A DNA stretch of 64,000 nt from Ephemerocybe angulata. Its lineage: Eukaryota > Basidiomycota > Agaricomycetes > Agaricales > Psathyrellaceae. Position numbers and translations under genes: made by a program. Shown one piece after another: positions 33,702 through 44,759 of this stretch. The stretch lies in contig JAACJK010000221.1 of NCBI GenBank assembly GCA_013368325.1, positions 558,001 to 622,000 on the forward strand. The letters run 5' to 3'. Position 1 is the stretch's first letter; the number at the start of each line of letters is the position of its first letter. A model generated the notes under the pieces. It saw nothing but the letters and a program-made list of their open reading frames with translations. It did not search any database and was not told the origin of the DNA.

Positions 33702-33790
33702 TCTCACTTGCCTGGCTCGAACAGGCGACCCTGAGATTTGCTTAGTCATCCTGTTACAGTCTCATGCTCTTCCAGCTGAGCTAAAGTGAG
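33702..33790 (-). tRNA. tRNA-Tyr(GUA) with a 16-nt intron
   Basis: Read on the minus strand: acceptor CTCACTT (33790-33784) pairs fully with AAGTGAG (33709-33703), discriminator A at 33702. The D arm is GCTC-AGCTGGAA-GAGC. The anticodon stem TGAGA/TCTCA encloses CTGTAA, which places GTA at positions 34-36, followed by an intron of about 16 bases after A37. The T arm is GCCTG-TTCGAGC-CAGGC. Mature length is 73 bases before CCA. An intron after position 37 is typical of eukaryotic tRNA-Tyr, which supports the anticodon call. T runs follow the 3' end. Confidence 0.92.
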
Positions 33791-34104
33791 TTAATAATTA
33801 TGAGTGTGGGTTTAAAGATGATCATAGCCCGCAAAGACAGGACGAGCGGAAAGTTCGCTTCATTCAGCGAGTCTGTTTTCTTTCCTTTTTTCTGCCTTTT
33901 TCTGCACTAAGTCCAAATGCCACGATGTGTAGAAGGCGGCTCAATCCACTTTATAACAGAGCCAGAGTGAGTCGTCTCATGCGCTGTTGGGCGCTTAAAG
34001 AGGCGCAGGAGGGATACGGGCTTTGCTTCAAGCCTGTCAACACACCCGAGTAGGTATGAGCACCGGTAAAGGCTCTGCTAAGAACCAGTCATCAGATGTA
34101 GAGA

Positions 34105-34138
34105 AGTCTCATGCGCTTCCAGCTGCACCACGTCAAAG
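34105..34138 (-). pseudogene. tRNA 5'-half fragment
   Basis: The 21 bases 34105-34125 match the D arm and 5' anticodon stem of the tRNA-Tyr gene (33758-33778) with one mismatch. Read on the minus strand the fragment gives G-TG-GTGC-AGCTGGAA-GCGC-A-TGAGA-CTTCT, so a D arm can form. No T arm, 3' anticodon strand or acceptor partner follows, so it cannot be a functional tRNA. It may derive from a different tRNA, since the loop begins CTTCT. Confidence 0.45.
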
Positions 34139-34526
34139 TTCCGTTGACCGTTGGTGTAATCCTGAGCGATTCAGAGAAACCAGGCGGAAGCACGCCTACC
34201 GACTCTGAGTGCTGGTGAGCCCGGCTTCTCGCCTGGAACCTTTCTGCCGAACGAAGGAAATTGAGGCAGGCGCATTACTGCGTTAAACGAAACGATATTT
34301 ATACGAGTCCAGAGTCGGACTCCAGTGTAAATTTCTTATCAGCCTTCGATGTCATTGTACTGATTTCCTTCACCCCTGATAAGCCAGTAGCACCCAGGTA
34401 ATACCACATACTTAGTGTACATCAGACGCCTCGAATATAGACTTTCACTCCCTCGTCTTGTCATCGGAGTGCCTAGAAGGCAAGTTGAAGAGACGGGGTG
34501 ACGCGTGACCACCGTATTGCAGGCAT

Positions 34527-34542
34527 TAAGCGCCGGCGCTTA
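34527..34542. repeat. Perfect 16-bp palindrome of the TAAGCGCC motif
   Basis: TAAGCGCC is followed directly by GGCGCTTA. Two head-to-head copies of the motif that recurs through the window form a perfect inverted repeat with no spacer, a geometry typical of a dimeric DNA-binding protein site. No gene lies within 1 kb on either side except the tRNA. Confidence 0.6.
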
Positions 34543-35792
34543 GTTAGGGGCCCACAGCTCTGGGAGGATGTGGCGATTGAGATGGGGACGTTCGGTGGGG
34601 ATGAGAAGCCTGAGTAGATGATCGATGTTTATATATGACTTGGGGGCGCCTTCCGGGCAACTAGTAAGTAGCCTGAAAAGGATCCAAGTTGCTCATCTCG
34701 GCGCGACTTACTAGTAGCACCATCCGCTTCCAAAGGACTCTGCCTCCGAGAAAGCGGAGGTACAGAGTCATTGCATTTGACACCCTCATCACATTATTTA
34801 TCTGCCTATAAGGTCCAAATCCAACCGCCTGTACTATCTTCATACGTGTGCATTATTGAGGAATATTTCAGGCTTTATTGAAGGGCGCTTCGTGGGGAAT
34901 GATGCGGAGCGGGTGATCGCCATCATCGTTAGCGCCCAGCGACCCCGACTTCGGAATCCTTTCCGTTTAATCTTGGTGGTCGGCGCCATATGGCTGCAAA
35001 TGCGACGACATAGTACTATAAAGAGGTTATTGGATCCGATCTCCCCTTTTTGTAGCCACGATTCCCCTGGCACTTTAACGGAATATGGATTTCTCTTTCA
35101 AGCACTTTGACAACGACGTTTCAAGTTTCCCCACCAGCGCGCTCTTTATAAAGCATGTCTAATCGACAAAGACTCCACGTATTACCCCTGGGCCCGGCGC
35201 TCAATATTAGATCGAGAATGCGGGTCATTATTAACCGAACCCTTCGATTGAACTCCCCGGCGCCATATGATGCAGCGCCAGCGCTCACAGAGGTACGCAT
35301 CTTCCTTCCCAAAATGTTATGGTGATCGCCTTTTCCAAGTAGCGTTACATATACCCCCTTGCCGACCCTGAAATCTCACTGGAGGAGTCTAACATGAGGC
35401 ATGGGGGTTAGCCAGTCTTAGCAGGAAGATGATTCCTTTAATCTCCACATCCGTTCTTTGTGTCTGAAACCCGTCCGATTCCAAAGAACCTTCGTGTGGT
35501 GGGTATGCACAGGTCGTGTCTCCATGCTAAGCGCAATCCTTGTTGTTAGAGACATGAAACTCGAGCAAGGGTGATAAAGAGCCATTATCAGGACTGCGGT
35601 TCCGGGGTAGTGGAGCCCCGCCAGTGACTTCATGATGGTTGGCTTGGCTTGTCCACGTTCCGTCCAATAAAAGGGGTAGTCTCGACACCGTGATCGCTTC
35701 CCGCGCCCATATCACTTTCAAGCCGTCACATCAACGCGACAGGTTTCTTGCTCCTACCACCTCTCTCACTGTACATCGTACTCCCCACCAGC

Positions 35793-36835
35793 ATGTTTAG
35801 GCAGCGAAGCCGTACCACCTCTGCCTCGGGTTCATCTGGCGCCCCCAAAGTAGCGCACTCGACCTCGACCGGCAGCGATAAAGCCAAGGAGGCCCCTGTC
35901 ACACAGGAATCCGACGGTACTAGCCCACCAAAGACCAAGTTCGGGTTTTCAGAGATTGCCAACCTTTTCATCCGTCTTCGTCGACACCAACGAGCGAGCG
36001 GGGCAAAGAAGGAGGAAGTTCCGGCACCTACCGCCGCTGAGGTTGCGTCTCCTGAAGCGCCGGTTCAGGCTTTCCCGACCGCTATCGTCACGCACGACCT
36101 CGTCCAAACCCCCTCGAGACTCGTCCTGACTCCTCCAATGAGCCCTTCAAGGAACCGTGTTCGGAGGTTAACGGGGACCCCATACACGCGCACGAGATCG
36201 ACCTCGGGCTCCAACAAACCGAAGGGCCACCATCTCGTGTCCTCTTCGGGTACCCAGCCTATCACCCACCCAAGTGTCCGCGACAATGTCTTGGAAGGCG
36301 CCCACGCCATACCGGTGGAGTACACAGATCGATTCGAGGTCGCAGGGGGCGTCAATACTCCTACCCTCCTTCGCGCCACCAAGAGGACGATCCTGGAGAC
36401 GGTAGCGGCCCTGGGAGCGAACGCGCTCGCTGACGAGATGTGAGTCATAACACGTATTATCAGATCCAGAGTACTGAAGATAGCTCCCTCACAGATGGGA
36501 ATGCACAATCTGTGGGCCAAAACACGGTACCTACAAGGTCGAGGTACGTGCATTCCAGTTTTCACACTTCTTTCTCGTCGGAGACAGGTCATGAAGGTGG
36601 TCATGATCTGGCTCCACAAACATTCCTCCTACTCGCATCACATCCCACCCCTCGGTCTCTTCCCATTCTCCCACTCTCCTGTCGAAGCCTGATACTGATA
36701 TCAGTTACAATATAGATCAAGTACTCCGCAACTGCGACACGCTGCACCCGAGCTGACGGCTACCGCCCAGTCGCTCTCGACAAAGCGCAGAGCATCCCTG
36801 GCCTTATGACCATCTCAAAGCGGAACGAGCTCTAA
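35793..36835 (+). CDS. Conserved hypothetical protein with a C-terminal CxxC motif
   Basis: Three exons (35793-36439, 36495-36543, 36716-36835) encode about 271 residues. The N-terminal two-thirds is disordered and rich in Ser, Thr, Pro and Arg (TPPMSPSRNRVRRLTGTPYT). The conserved part spans the exon joins: TKRTILETVAALGANALADE, IWECTICGPKHGTYKVE, then IKYSATATRCTRADGYRPVA and LDKAQSIPGLMTISKRNEL, with stop TAA 36833-36835. Joining exon 1 and 2 in phase 2 is what reveals WECTICGPKHG, which supports the model. I recognise this end as conserved among basidiomycete proteins of unknown function. The ECTIC pair could be half a zinc site. No signal peptide or membrane segment; a nuclear location is a guess. 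An upstream in-frame ATG at 35748 exists. Confidence 0.72.
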
Positions 36836-39800
36836 ACGTCTCGAGGAAGCTTCCTGCGCTCTGACGCTTCTCTCGGCAACAGGGGCTTCTGGGGCTTCCG
36901 GTGGCGTCCCTGAATCCTCGTTGCACTCGATTGCACAAGAAACGAGACCAATCTCGGCTCAACCGGTCTCTTCGGTGTGCGACCGAAATGGCCTTTCCCG
37001 CCAACCCCTCCGTTTCCTCACTACCAACAGCGGTAGCCTGCCCAACCGCATCATCCACCCTCTTTGGTTTCCCTCATTTATCACTCTCCTTACTTTCGCT
37101 GACATTTGCCCTTCACCGTCATGCATTCCAACGCTTCTTTTGTCCTTGTAAATATAGTCCTTCGCTTCATTCTTGGCTCGTTCACGTCTTTATTCCTTAA
37201 TTCTCATATTGCATATCCTCCATCTACCATTCACGAAGTACAGTAGTATCGTATATAGTTTCCATGGTTTCATACCTAGTCCCTCGCTATCTCGCATCGT
37301 TATCCTGCCCCTTTGCTCATCTAGTTTATTCAAGTTTGGACTCATTTCATCCCGTCCTCCACGCTCTCTTATCTCCCGTCGTCCTTCTTGGGTCTCCTCT
37401 GTTGACTTTGTATGTAAAACCATCATATCCACGGACAATCAATCATACCATGCACGCAGCCTTTTGTCTGCGAGGCCTCGTGCCGCCTTCTACCTGCCCT
37501 CATTCGAGGAGCCCCAGTCATACAATTGAGTATACAGCGCACCCCCTCCCTTCAGGCCTTAAGGACCTCCAGAACCTCCGAGCCCACCCTTTCAACCCGT
37601 CTCTAGTGCAGTCCTCCAAGCGGATCTTGGTGTATCACCACGATACACTTACGTTGACTATCACTATCAGCATATCAAGCTAGCATCCATCGCGGCCTGG
37701 ATGAACCCTTCGAGAAGTTAAGGAAGTTCACTCCCCGTTTTCGTTTGATATGAACTCGAAGTCCACTTTCCATCCTCCGCGTATGATGATGCCATTGATG
37801 ATGTCTCCGGCGGCCCCAACAAAAGGGCTTGGTGTGAACATCCCGCCAACCCGGACCCAACTCCCCATCGGCACCCCACTGGCAGGACCCAGCTCCCTTC
37901 ATACTATAGACACGTTTCTCTGGCACGATCGCTTCCAAGATTTTCGAGGCATTTACTTAGATGCCAAGTTAGGTCTATTGGTGCGTTGAGGGAACGGGCG
38001 CTAAGGATCAGTAATATACATAGATTCTTAGATAGAAGGGCTGCGGCGATTAGGTGGATACGAATCTGGATGTCTTGGGTAGGTGAAAGATTTGGAGAAG
38101 GCATGTTTGCAGCTTTGAGTGATATAAGTCTCTGAGAAGTCTCGAGCCACTGACGATCGTCACGATGCAGTGGCGAAGATGTGTGTTATCTTGCGTACAG
38201 CCGCACGATTCAGACGAAGCAGACCTTCGAACTTCGAAGTGATGGCATAGCCATGAAACACGGAGCGACCCGCAGCCTTAGCTATTGTACTCTGCTATAT
38301 TATAAAGAAGAACTTTTAATAAGAAGTCTTATCGTTGGTCTCACAAATAGCAACCGAAAGGCCTACGGAGGTTCGAAGACAGTTCGAATCACTCCGGAGA
38401 GCCATAATAATCTGAGCAATGGCAAGTCAAAGAGCACCTGAGATGCTCCGTAGTTCCGGATAAATCCTAGTTAGCTCTGAGTGTACCTTCTAAGCTTCGA
38501 CGTGCCTGTGCTTGTTTCCAGCAACACTACAGACTGGAACTTGAATGATTAGGCGCTTGACGGGCGCTTGCCACATCTTGCTCCATGAGGGCTCCATGTG
38601 AGCTGCGCACTTGATGAGATCAGAGATCGAAGCGAGCCACAAAACGCTGATGACTGCACATTACCGACGCTGAGCTGACAGCTAGGGAGTCGAATGGTCT
38701 AACCATGTCAAGTCAGGAGGAGAGTCCAGCGCGATTCACGAATGTGGAACTGTTGGTTCTCTATTCAACTGGAAACGCTGGGAGTCTACCCTGGATAAGC
38801 TTAGCAGCACTGTCTTCCATATTGATACCAAAGACTTCCCGCAATGCTCGAATTCCGTCGAGTGCAAAGTCCGAATAACCTCCCTTCTCCCATCCACACG
38901 CCTTTTCACTTCGTTTCCATAAAGCGTTTTCCAGCACAGTTTCCTTTTTCTTCCTCCAAGACCTTGGAACAGAGCCCGTGGGACGCAAACAATCCCGAGG
39001 TACTCTTCTCGACCACGAGAGATCCGTCGATGACATCGAATGTGAAGAACTCCAACTCGGAGAAGGAGTACATGACCTCCAGAATTTTCCCCTAGGGGCC
39101 CCGAAATCAGCATCCGTTTTGACTCGACTCAGCAAAGGAAAGATAGGGAAGGCGAAGGCTGGTGTGAACTCTTCCAATGGGTGCGGGCGATTGAACCAAA
39201 AACATAGCATGGGCCTGCCGTGGCCAGCTATGAATCCTCTTCGCAATATCACGCACATGCGGTCTCCCTTCTCGTCTACGACAGTTCCAGGTGTCGACTA
39301 GTCGCTGAATGATCCGGAAAGACTATGCCATGCTGCCCTGTCATTGCGGGAGGGCGTACAGTAACGAGTTCTCTGCTCCATGCTTCCTGAAAAGTGAGTT
39401 GAAGTATTCTTTTGTTTGGCTATCCAGTGCTTTTGGCAATATCATCAAGTGTCCTCTTGTGCGGCACTAGAGTCAGCTCAAGCTATCTTGAGGGCTTGGT
39501 GTATTGGATGGGCATGACACTTGAGATCTTGAGACCATGGAACAAAACACTTCTCCGGAGATATTATGATTCAGCCTGTTGAAACTGTAGGACGGCAAAG
39601 GATTTTCTGGCGGAGAATAAACCGACGGGGCCTCGAGAAGTAGATGTAGAATATAGCTGGATTTCGGGCATGAAGAGGCAGGTAAGTAGAGGAAAGGATG
39701 GAGGATGTTGCAGTCGATTCCCAGTCAGGGCAAGTTTGGCGCCGCCATCTATGTCAAATAAGGTGGCGGCCCGCTCAACAGTGAGGTCACTGTTCGCAAC

Positions 39801-39917
39801 GGTGAGCTCGACAGTTGGTCATCGACCACCACAGTCTCGGCGTTGCCAACGGTGAGCACTAGTCGAACAAACGGAAGATAAACTAACATTGCGCAGGGAT
39901 ATGACTCTGGTTCAGCA
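36836..39917. other. Gene-poor 3 kb with remnants
   Basis: No complete gene. 36901-37683 is pyrimidine-rich on the plus strand and may be a long 3' flank. At 38761-39258 (minus) two overlapping frames look partly coding (KGGYSDFALDGIRALREVFG; MYSFSELEFFTFDVIDGS) but switch frames repeatedly, like a decayed gene I cannot name. Motif variants lie at 37996-38005 and 38548-38570. The 5' leader of the RMD8-like gene, with an apparent intron at about 39852-39896, occupies the end. Confidence 0.45.
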
Positions 39918-42900
39918 ATGGCATCCTCGAATATGAACCTCAACCGCGGCCGTCGTCGCGAAAGTGGACCACAACTACAGGTCGCTCGACGGTCGAGCAC
40001 GTCGAGGCCTGCAACGGCGATATCAAGACTCGCCTCGTCGGTGACGGGCGCGAAACCGCAGTCTCAGGGCTCCGCGATTCGTTCCGCAACTGCAGAAACA
40101 CTGAGCACATCTGCGCCAGATTCGCTGGACAACGTGCCCCTGTTGGCAAGCGGGAGAGGTCAACGTGCGCAGAACTACGGTACTCTGGAGGAGTCTCTAT
40201 CAGTAAAACCAAAACCTACCCGCAGGACCAGCGACTCTGCAGCAGGGACATCCCGCCTCCTCCGAACCTCCTCCGCGACACCCCTTCCCACCACAGCAAC
40301 CCACCGCGTACCACCGCGGTCGTTCCTCGCAGCCTCCGGGTCTGGAAATGGCGCAGCCGGGACCGGATCGACTGCTGCTGGAAAGGCGACGATGCCGTCA
40401 CTTCCGAAGCACCAACGTACCTCGAAAACGTCTCAGAAACTCGTGGTCTTGCCCTCTGCGCCCCAGACGAAGCCCATGGGAAAGCAGCTCGTCCTGCTGG
40501 ATGAGGAGCAGGAGACGTCTGACGACGCGGGACATCCTCACAGCGCTTTGCCGCCCAAACGGCAGCTGAAGCGTCCTACTCCGAAGGCGGGTGTTCCGAG
40601 GCTTAGGATCCAGGCTGAGGAGGAAGTGTCGGCCCAGGTATCGCCCGAGGAGGCGCAGCCGTCGAAGCTCAGGATACGAGACTACAAGAGCGCGGCGGAG
40701 CGCATGTCGAAGGAGGAGCGCAAGAAGGCGGGGTTCAAAAGGATGACGGCGTATTGTATCGCAGAGGGGCTGAACATGAAGGTCTTATCTGGATTCCTGA
40801 AGCGCGAACACAACGTACTCCCTCGCATCTTTGACGAGGCCCTTTACGCTGTAAGTTGCGCTCTGTCTGCCCCGATTGCATGCTCACGGTCGACAGATGT
40901 ACCACCTCCCCCTGCTTCCAGGATACGGACCGCAGACGAACGTCCGGTCCTCCGCACCACCGCCCCAACCTATCTCCGCATCGGGCACAGCCCCAGCCTT
41001 CACCAAGTCTATCCTGACGAGACTGGAAGAGGCCGAAGAAACGGGGTACCAAGGAACGTACTTCCCCTCCCAAGACCTGATCGACCTCGGAGAGACCGCT
41101 GAAACACACCACCACCAAGCCGACGGATTTGTCACCGACGACGGCGGCCCACAAGGCGAGTCTGCCTCGCACCTCCCCGGCTGGGTGCAGCCAGCGGAGG
41201 TGGACGAGGTCCGCGAGCACGACGGCTACGTCTCCAGCAGCTCCCTCCCGCGGGAACAGAACGTCCTCGCGTCGCACCCAGACAGCGAGTTCGCGTACGA
41301 CTACAACCCCTATCCCTCTTCTAGCTCCGCCTCCTCGGACCGGTCCACATTGCGCAAGCAGACGCAGTACTTCCCGGATCACCCAGTAGAGGGCCCTTCC
41401 GATGCAGACCACACCGACAGCGGCGTGGAGACCGACGATCACGAGAGCCCTGATATGGCTGCGTCGATTATGACCGCCGTGCCCACCCACTGGGAGCAGC
41501 AGAAAGGGAAAGAAGTTTCGGGGCCAGATGGGGCGGAGTTGGAGAACGAGGAGTGTCCCCCAATTGTGAGGGCCTCCACACTCCCGATTAATGAGGGCAT
41601 CGCTGCGCTTGTCAGTGGGACGGAAGAGGCGAACGACCTGGTCCAGGACGAATTGCATAATGACGGGCTTCAGCATGCACCCTCCGCGTACGAGAAGCAG
41701 TTGGAGTATGAGCGTGAACGGGAGGAGGACCAGGTTGAGGCCGCGTTGCAGCAGGAACGGCTACGCCAGGTCGAGTATGAGCAGGCGCTGGAGAGGGAGG
41801 AGGAGCGAGAGCGGGTGAGGCAGCTCGACAATGTCGGAGAGGTTGTGTTCTTCGATTATGGTGTTGTGGTGTTCTTTGGGTTGACAGAACGGGAGGAGAG
41901 AGATATCTTGGATGATATTCAGCAGGCCGGCGTTTTGCAGAGACCTATCAATGAAGAAGAGTTTGAAGTTGAAGAATGCCATTTTGCTGTAAGAAGATCG
42001 AGTTCGTTGGACATGACGAGTGCTAACCGTTTTTGTATTAGCACGACCCTAATATCAGTTATCCAAGGATTTACAACGACTTCTTCAGTACGTCTTATCC
42101 TCTTCGAATGGCCGATATCTTTCTGACGTAAAAGCGTGCCCCTCCAGCCCTCAAGTCCCGCTCACATCTCCTAAAACTTTCAATCGCACACGCCCTTGCA
42201 CAATCCACTCTTCTTGCGCGCTACGAAACTATAGCCCAGCGGACCCTCTCCTCACCCCTGACCCTCTCCATCCCCCGCCAAATGGCCTCCACAGGCGGCC
42301 TGCAGCTGCGCCGCCACGAAGCGCTCAAGCTCACCGGGCGCCTATTCAAGCTGCGCCGGGACGTCAACCTTGTGTCTAACGTCCTCGATGTGCCCGAACT
42401 CTTCTGGAGCGAGGCGAGTCTGGAGGATCTGTATGACGCGGTGCGAGATTATATGGAGATTGGACCTAGGGTGGAGAGCTTGAATGAGAAGTTGGGAGTT
42501 GCGAGCGATTTCGTGCGTTCTCTTTCATTCATAGTTCATCGTCGATTGCTGATCGTTTTCTTGCAGTTGGATGTTATACATGACCATCTGAATAACAGTG
42601 CCATGGAGCGCATTACGTGGATCGTCATCTGGTATGCAGCCATCTGTACTACTCCGTCTTGATACGCTGAGGCTGATTGTCATGTCCACAGGCTCATCGT
42701 CGTCGCCGTCCTCGTCGAACTCGTAAGCTTTCATACATTCTCCTAACCTACGATTGCTGAGGGATATCTCTTGACACCCAGGGCGAAATTGTCGCGCGTC
42801 TCGTCGTCCACTCGACATTAGAGAAAGACCGCCCCGCACTGGCCGCCATGCGTGCCCTCACTTCCGCTTCTCCCACTCCGCTGTCCAAGGAAGAGGCCCT

Positions 42901-42937
42901 CCGGACGTTGGAACGAATCATGAATATTCAATCTTAG
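39918..42937 (+). CDS. RMD8: RMD8/DUF155 family membrane protein
   Basis: A long protein, roughly 930 residues. The first 600 or so residues are disordered and Ser/Pro/Gln-rich, with a conserved island KKAGFKRMTAYCIAEGLNMK before an intron and MYHLPLLPGYGPQT after it. A charged stretch with repeated ERER/EEER lies before the DUF155 domain, which opens GEVVFFDYGVVVFFGLTERE. The later exons carry NISYPRIYNDFF, IAHALAQSTLLARYE, VSNVLDVPELFWSEASLEDL and the C-terminal membrane segment ITWIVIWLIVVAVLVELGEI. This order is typical of the Rmd1/Rmd8/RMND1 family; the length and long disordered N-terminus point to RMD8 rather than the mitochondrial Rmd1. Yeast RMD8 is a membrane protein needed for sporulation-related functions; the molecular role is not settled. 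Stop TAG is 42935-42937. Confidence 0.88.
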
Positions 42938-44759
42938 TCAATGTATCTGGACCTTATCGCGCCTTTCTTCGATTATACACGTGTAGATGTTAGTACATAC
43001 CGCGTAGTCGAAGTCGTGGATGGTTTCTCTCTCTCTCTATACCTATCTCTCGGATCTTACTATCATCTGAATCTTTCATGCACTTTCGGGTTCCACGGCG
43101 GCGGCATTGGCAGAGTCAAAGGAGTGGTGTGCGGTACCGCTTACCCAGCACCCATCCACATGAATAAGCCAACAGCACCAAAACAGCACTGAACTAGCAC
43201 TGACACATGAAGCGTCATGAATTTGACTCCCCGGGTGATCCTCCATGGGCGCCTACTGGAATCAGTGGCTTAATGATGTACGTAAGTACCATCGGGGAGC
43301 ACGGTCCACTGCAGGGGCTCAGATCGATCACCCTTTCGTACACTGTGATCTAGCTGTGGATCCCATGCATCTCGGAACTGGCAACAAGGGTAGCAGTTAG
43401 CTAGCAATCTCGGGTATCACTGGAGCGCCCTGTGGCTTTCAAGTTGGGGAAGTGATAACCTGTCAGTCAATTTGCGTATGTCCGACCGTCCACTGGACAG
43501 GTTATTCCGACAGACACCCTTCTGAACTTCTATGGGGGGTATGTATCAGCATTAAGTGGCACGGAGTGAAAGTCTCCGCCGTGTAGAAGAGCTCATCCAT
43601 GCACGACCGAATCCAGCTCGATGTCGTCAAGTGGGGAAATTAAGCGCCCAAGCCCAAGACTATAATTACCTCTATTGAGTCCACTTTGGTCTGATTTCTG
43701 TCCTGCTTCTGGCTGCCGACGGAGGATATTTTCGAGCGACGTTGGGCGCTCTTACTTCTCTCACTCTCAGCTCTCAAGAGGCAGGTAACATTCTTCATAT
43801 CAGAAGGCTATCAGTGTACTACTGCGGGGCGAGTCATGACGACCGCATGCGCCGCGGACTCCTTGCGAGGGCGCCAACATCGACGGGCGCCTCGGCTCAC
43901 CCGGCTGCTAGGCAGGGCTGGGCGGTATATACTATACACACGCACCTTTAGTTTAGATTCTTACCACTTTACTACCATGACTTGTGGGACAGTATCTGGG
44001 AAAGTATCCTCTAAGCATGCTGCCAGGCGAGATGTCAACCGCATTCAAGTCAGTCTTCCGACAGAAGGGAAGGACAAGATAAGATGCTCGGTCGGCCAAC
44101 CCGGCTCAACCGGTCGCAAGGCCCATTCCGATGCCCAAATCCTCAAGCCGGGCACGCCGCAACTCCCACCGTATTCCAATTTGAATCTGAGTCTTCGACG
44201 AATTTCACTGACCAAAAAAGACTGTGCATAATACACGAGCACCCTGACAGACGCGAGCTCGAGACGAGATGGGAGTCCAAAAGAAGGCCATCATCATCTA
44301 CAACAAACTCTACAACAACCCGCGCAGAAAAAGCCACGCACGCGCGGATCTCACATGGTTGATATTCGGTACACTGGCCCGTCGGGGGAGGGAGTCTACA
44401 TACCTACTAAAGATAAAAGATTACGTCTAGGAAGAAAGGCATTGGTGATGCTTGCCACTCGGAGGGAGAGTACCCACAACCGATTACGATTACTAAATGT
44501 AAAGAAAGAATGTCCAAATCATTTGACAGTACCACAATCCAGTTCCAGCACACACGCCTCTTCCAACTCGTTGAGTAGAGGCGCGGGGCGAATTCCAAAA
44601 ACACTACACGGATGGGAAGGAGGAGGGAGATGGATGAATGGTATCAGCGGGGCGGTTGATTATCGCATATCTTCAATTCTAGGGTGGGTGGTGGATGAAG
44701 GGAGGAAGGAGGAAGGAAGTGCATTCGAGTTCCAGCGTGAGAGCGGAGAGGATTCACAT
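42938..44759. other. Intergenic, 1.8 kb, no gene seen
   Basis: Convergent region between the RMD8-like gene and the transporter gene. It includes a CT microsatellite (about 43028-43040), motif copies at 43641-43648 (TAAGCGCC) and a variant at 43743, and anonymous open frames (43836-44231, 44355-44810, both plus). The latter overlaps the last transporter exon on the opposite strand and is probably not real. Confidence 0.45.

Larger units (their letters stand above)
33791..35792. other. Intergenic, 2 kb, no protein gene seen
   Basis: No convincing open frame. It holds a tRNA-like fragment (34105-34138), a perfect palindrome TAAGCGCCGGCGCTTA (34527-34542), further motif copies at 33989-33998 and 34929-34937, and the promoter of the conserved CxxC protein gene. 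A 61-codon open frame at 34023-34208 overlaps the tRNA-like fragment and is not supported. Confidence 0.5.

Noticed and set aside
33598..33789. Plus-strand open frame of 63 codons
   Set aside because: It runs straight through the tRNA-Tyr gene, which explains the sequence fully.
38761..39258. Minus-strand open frame of 165 codons
   Set aside because: Only short phrases look coding and they lie in different frames; treated as a possible relic, not as a gene.
40735..41676. Long minus-strand open frame (313 codons) opposite the RMD8-like gene
   Set aside because: It mirrors a GC-rich, well-supported coding exon on the plus strand; its composition (runs of Val, Arg, Gly) is what the reverse of such an exon gives.
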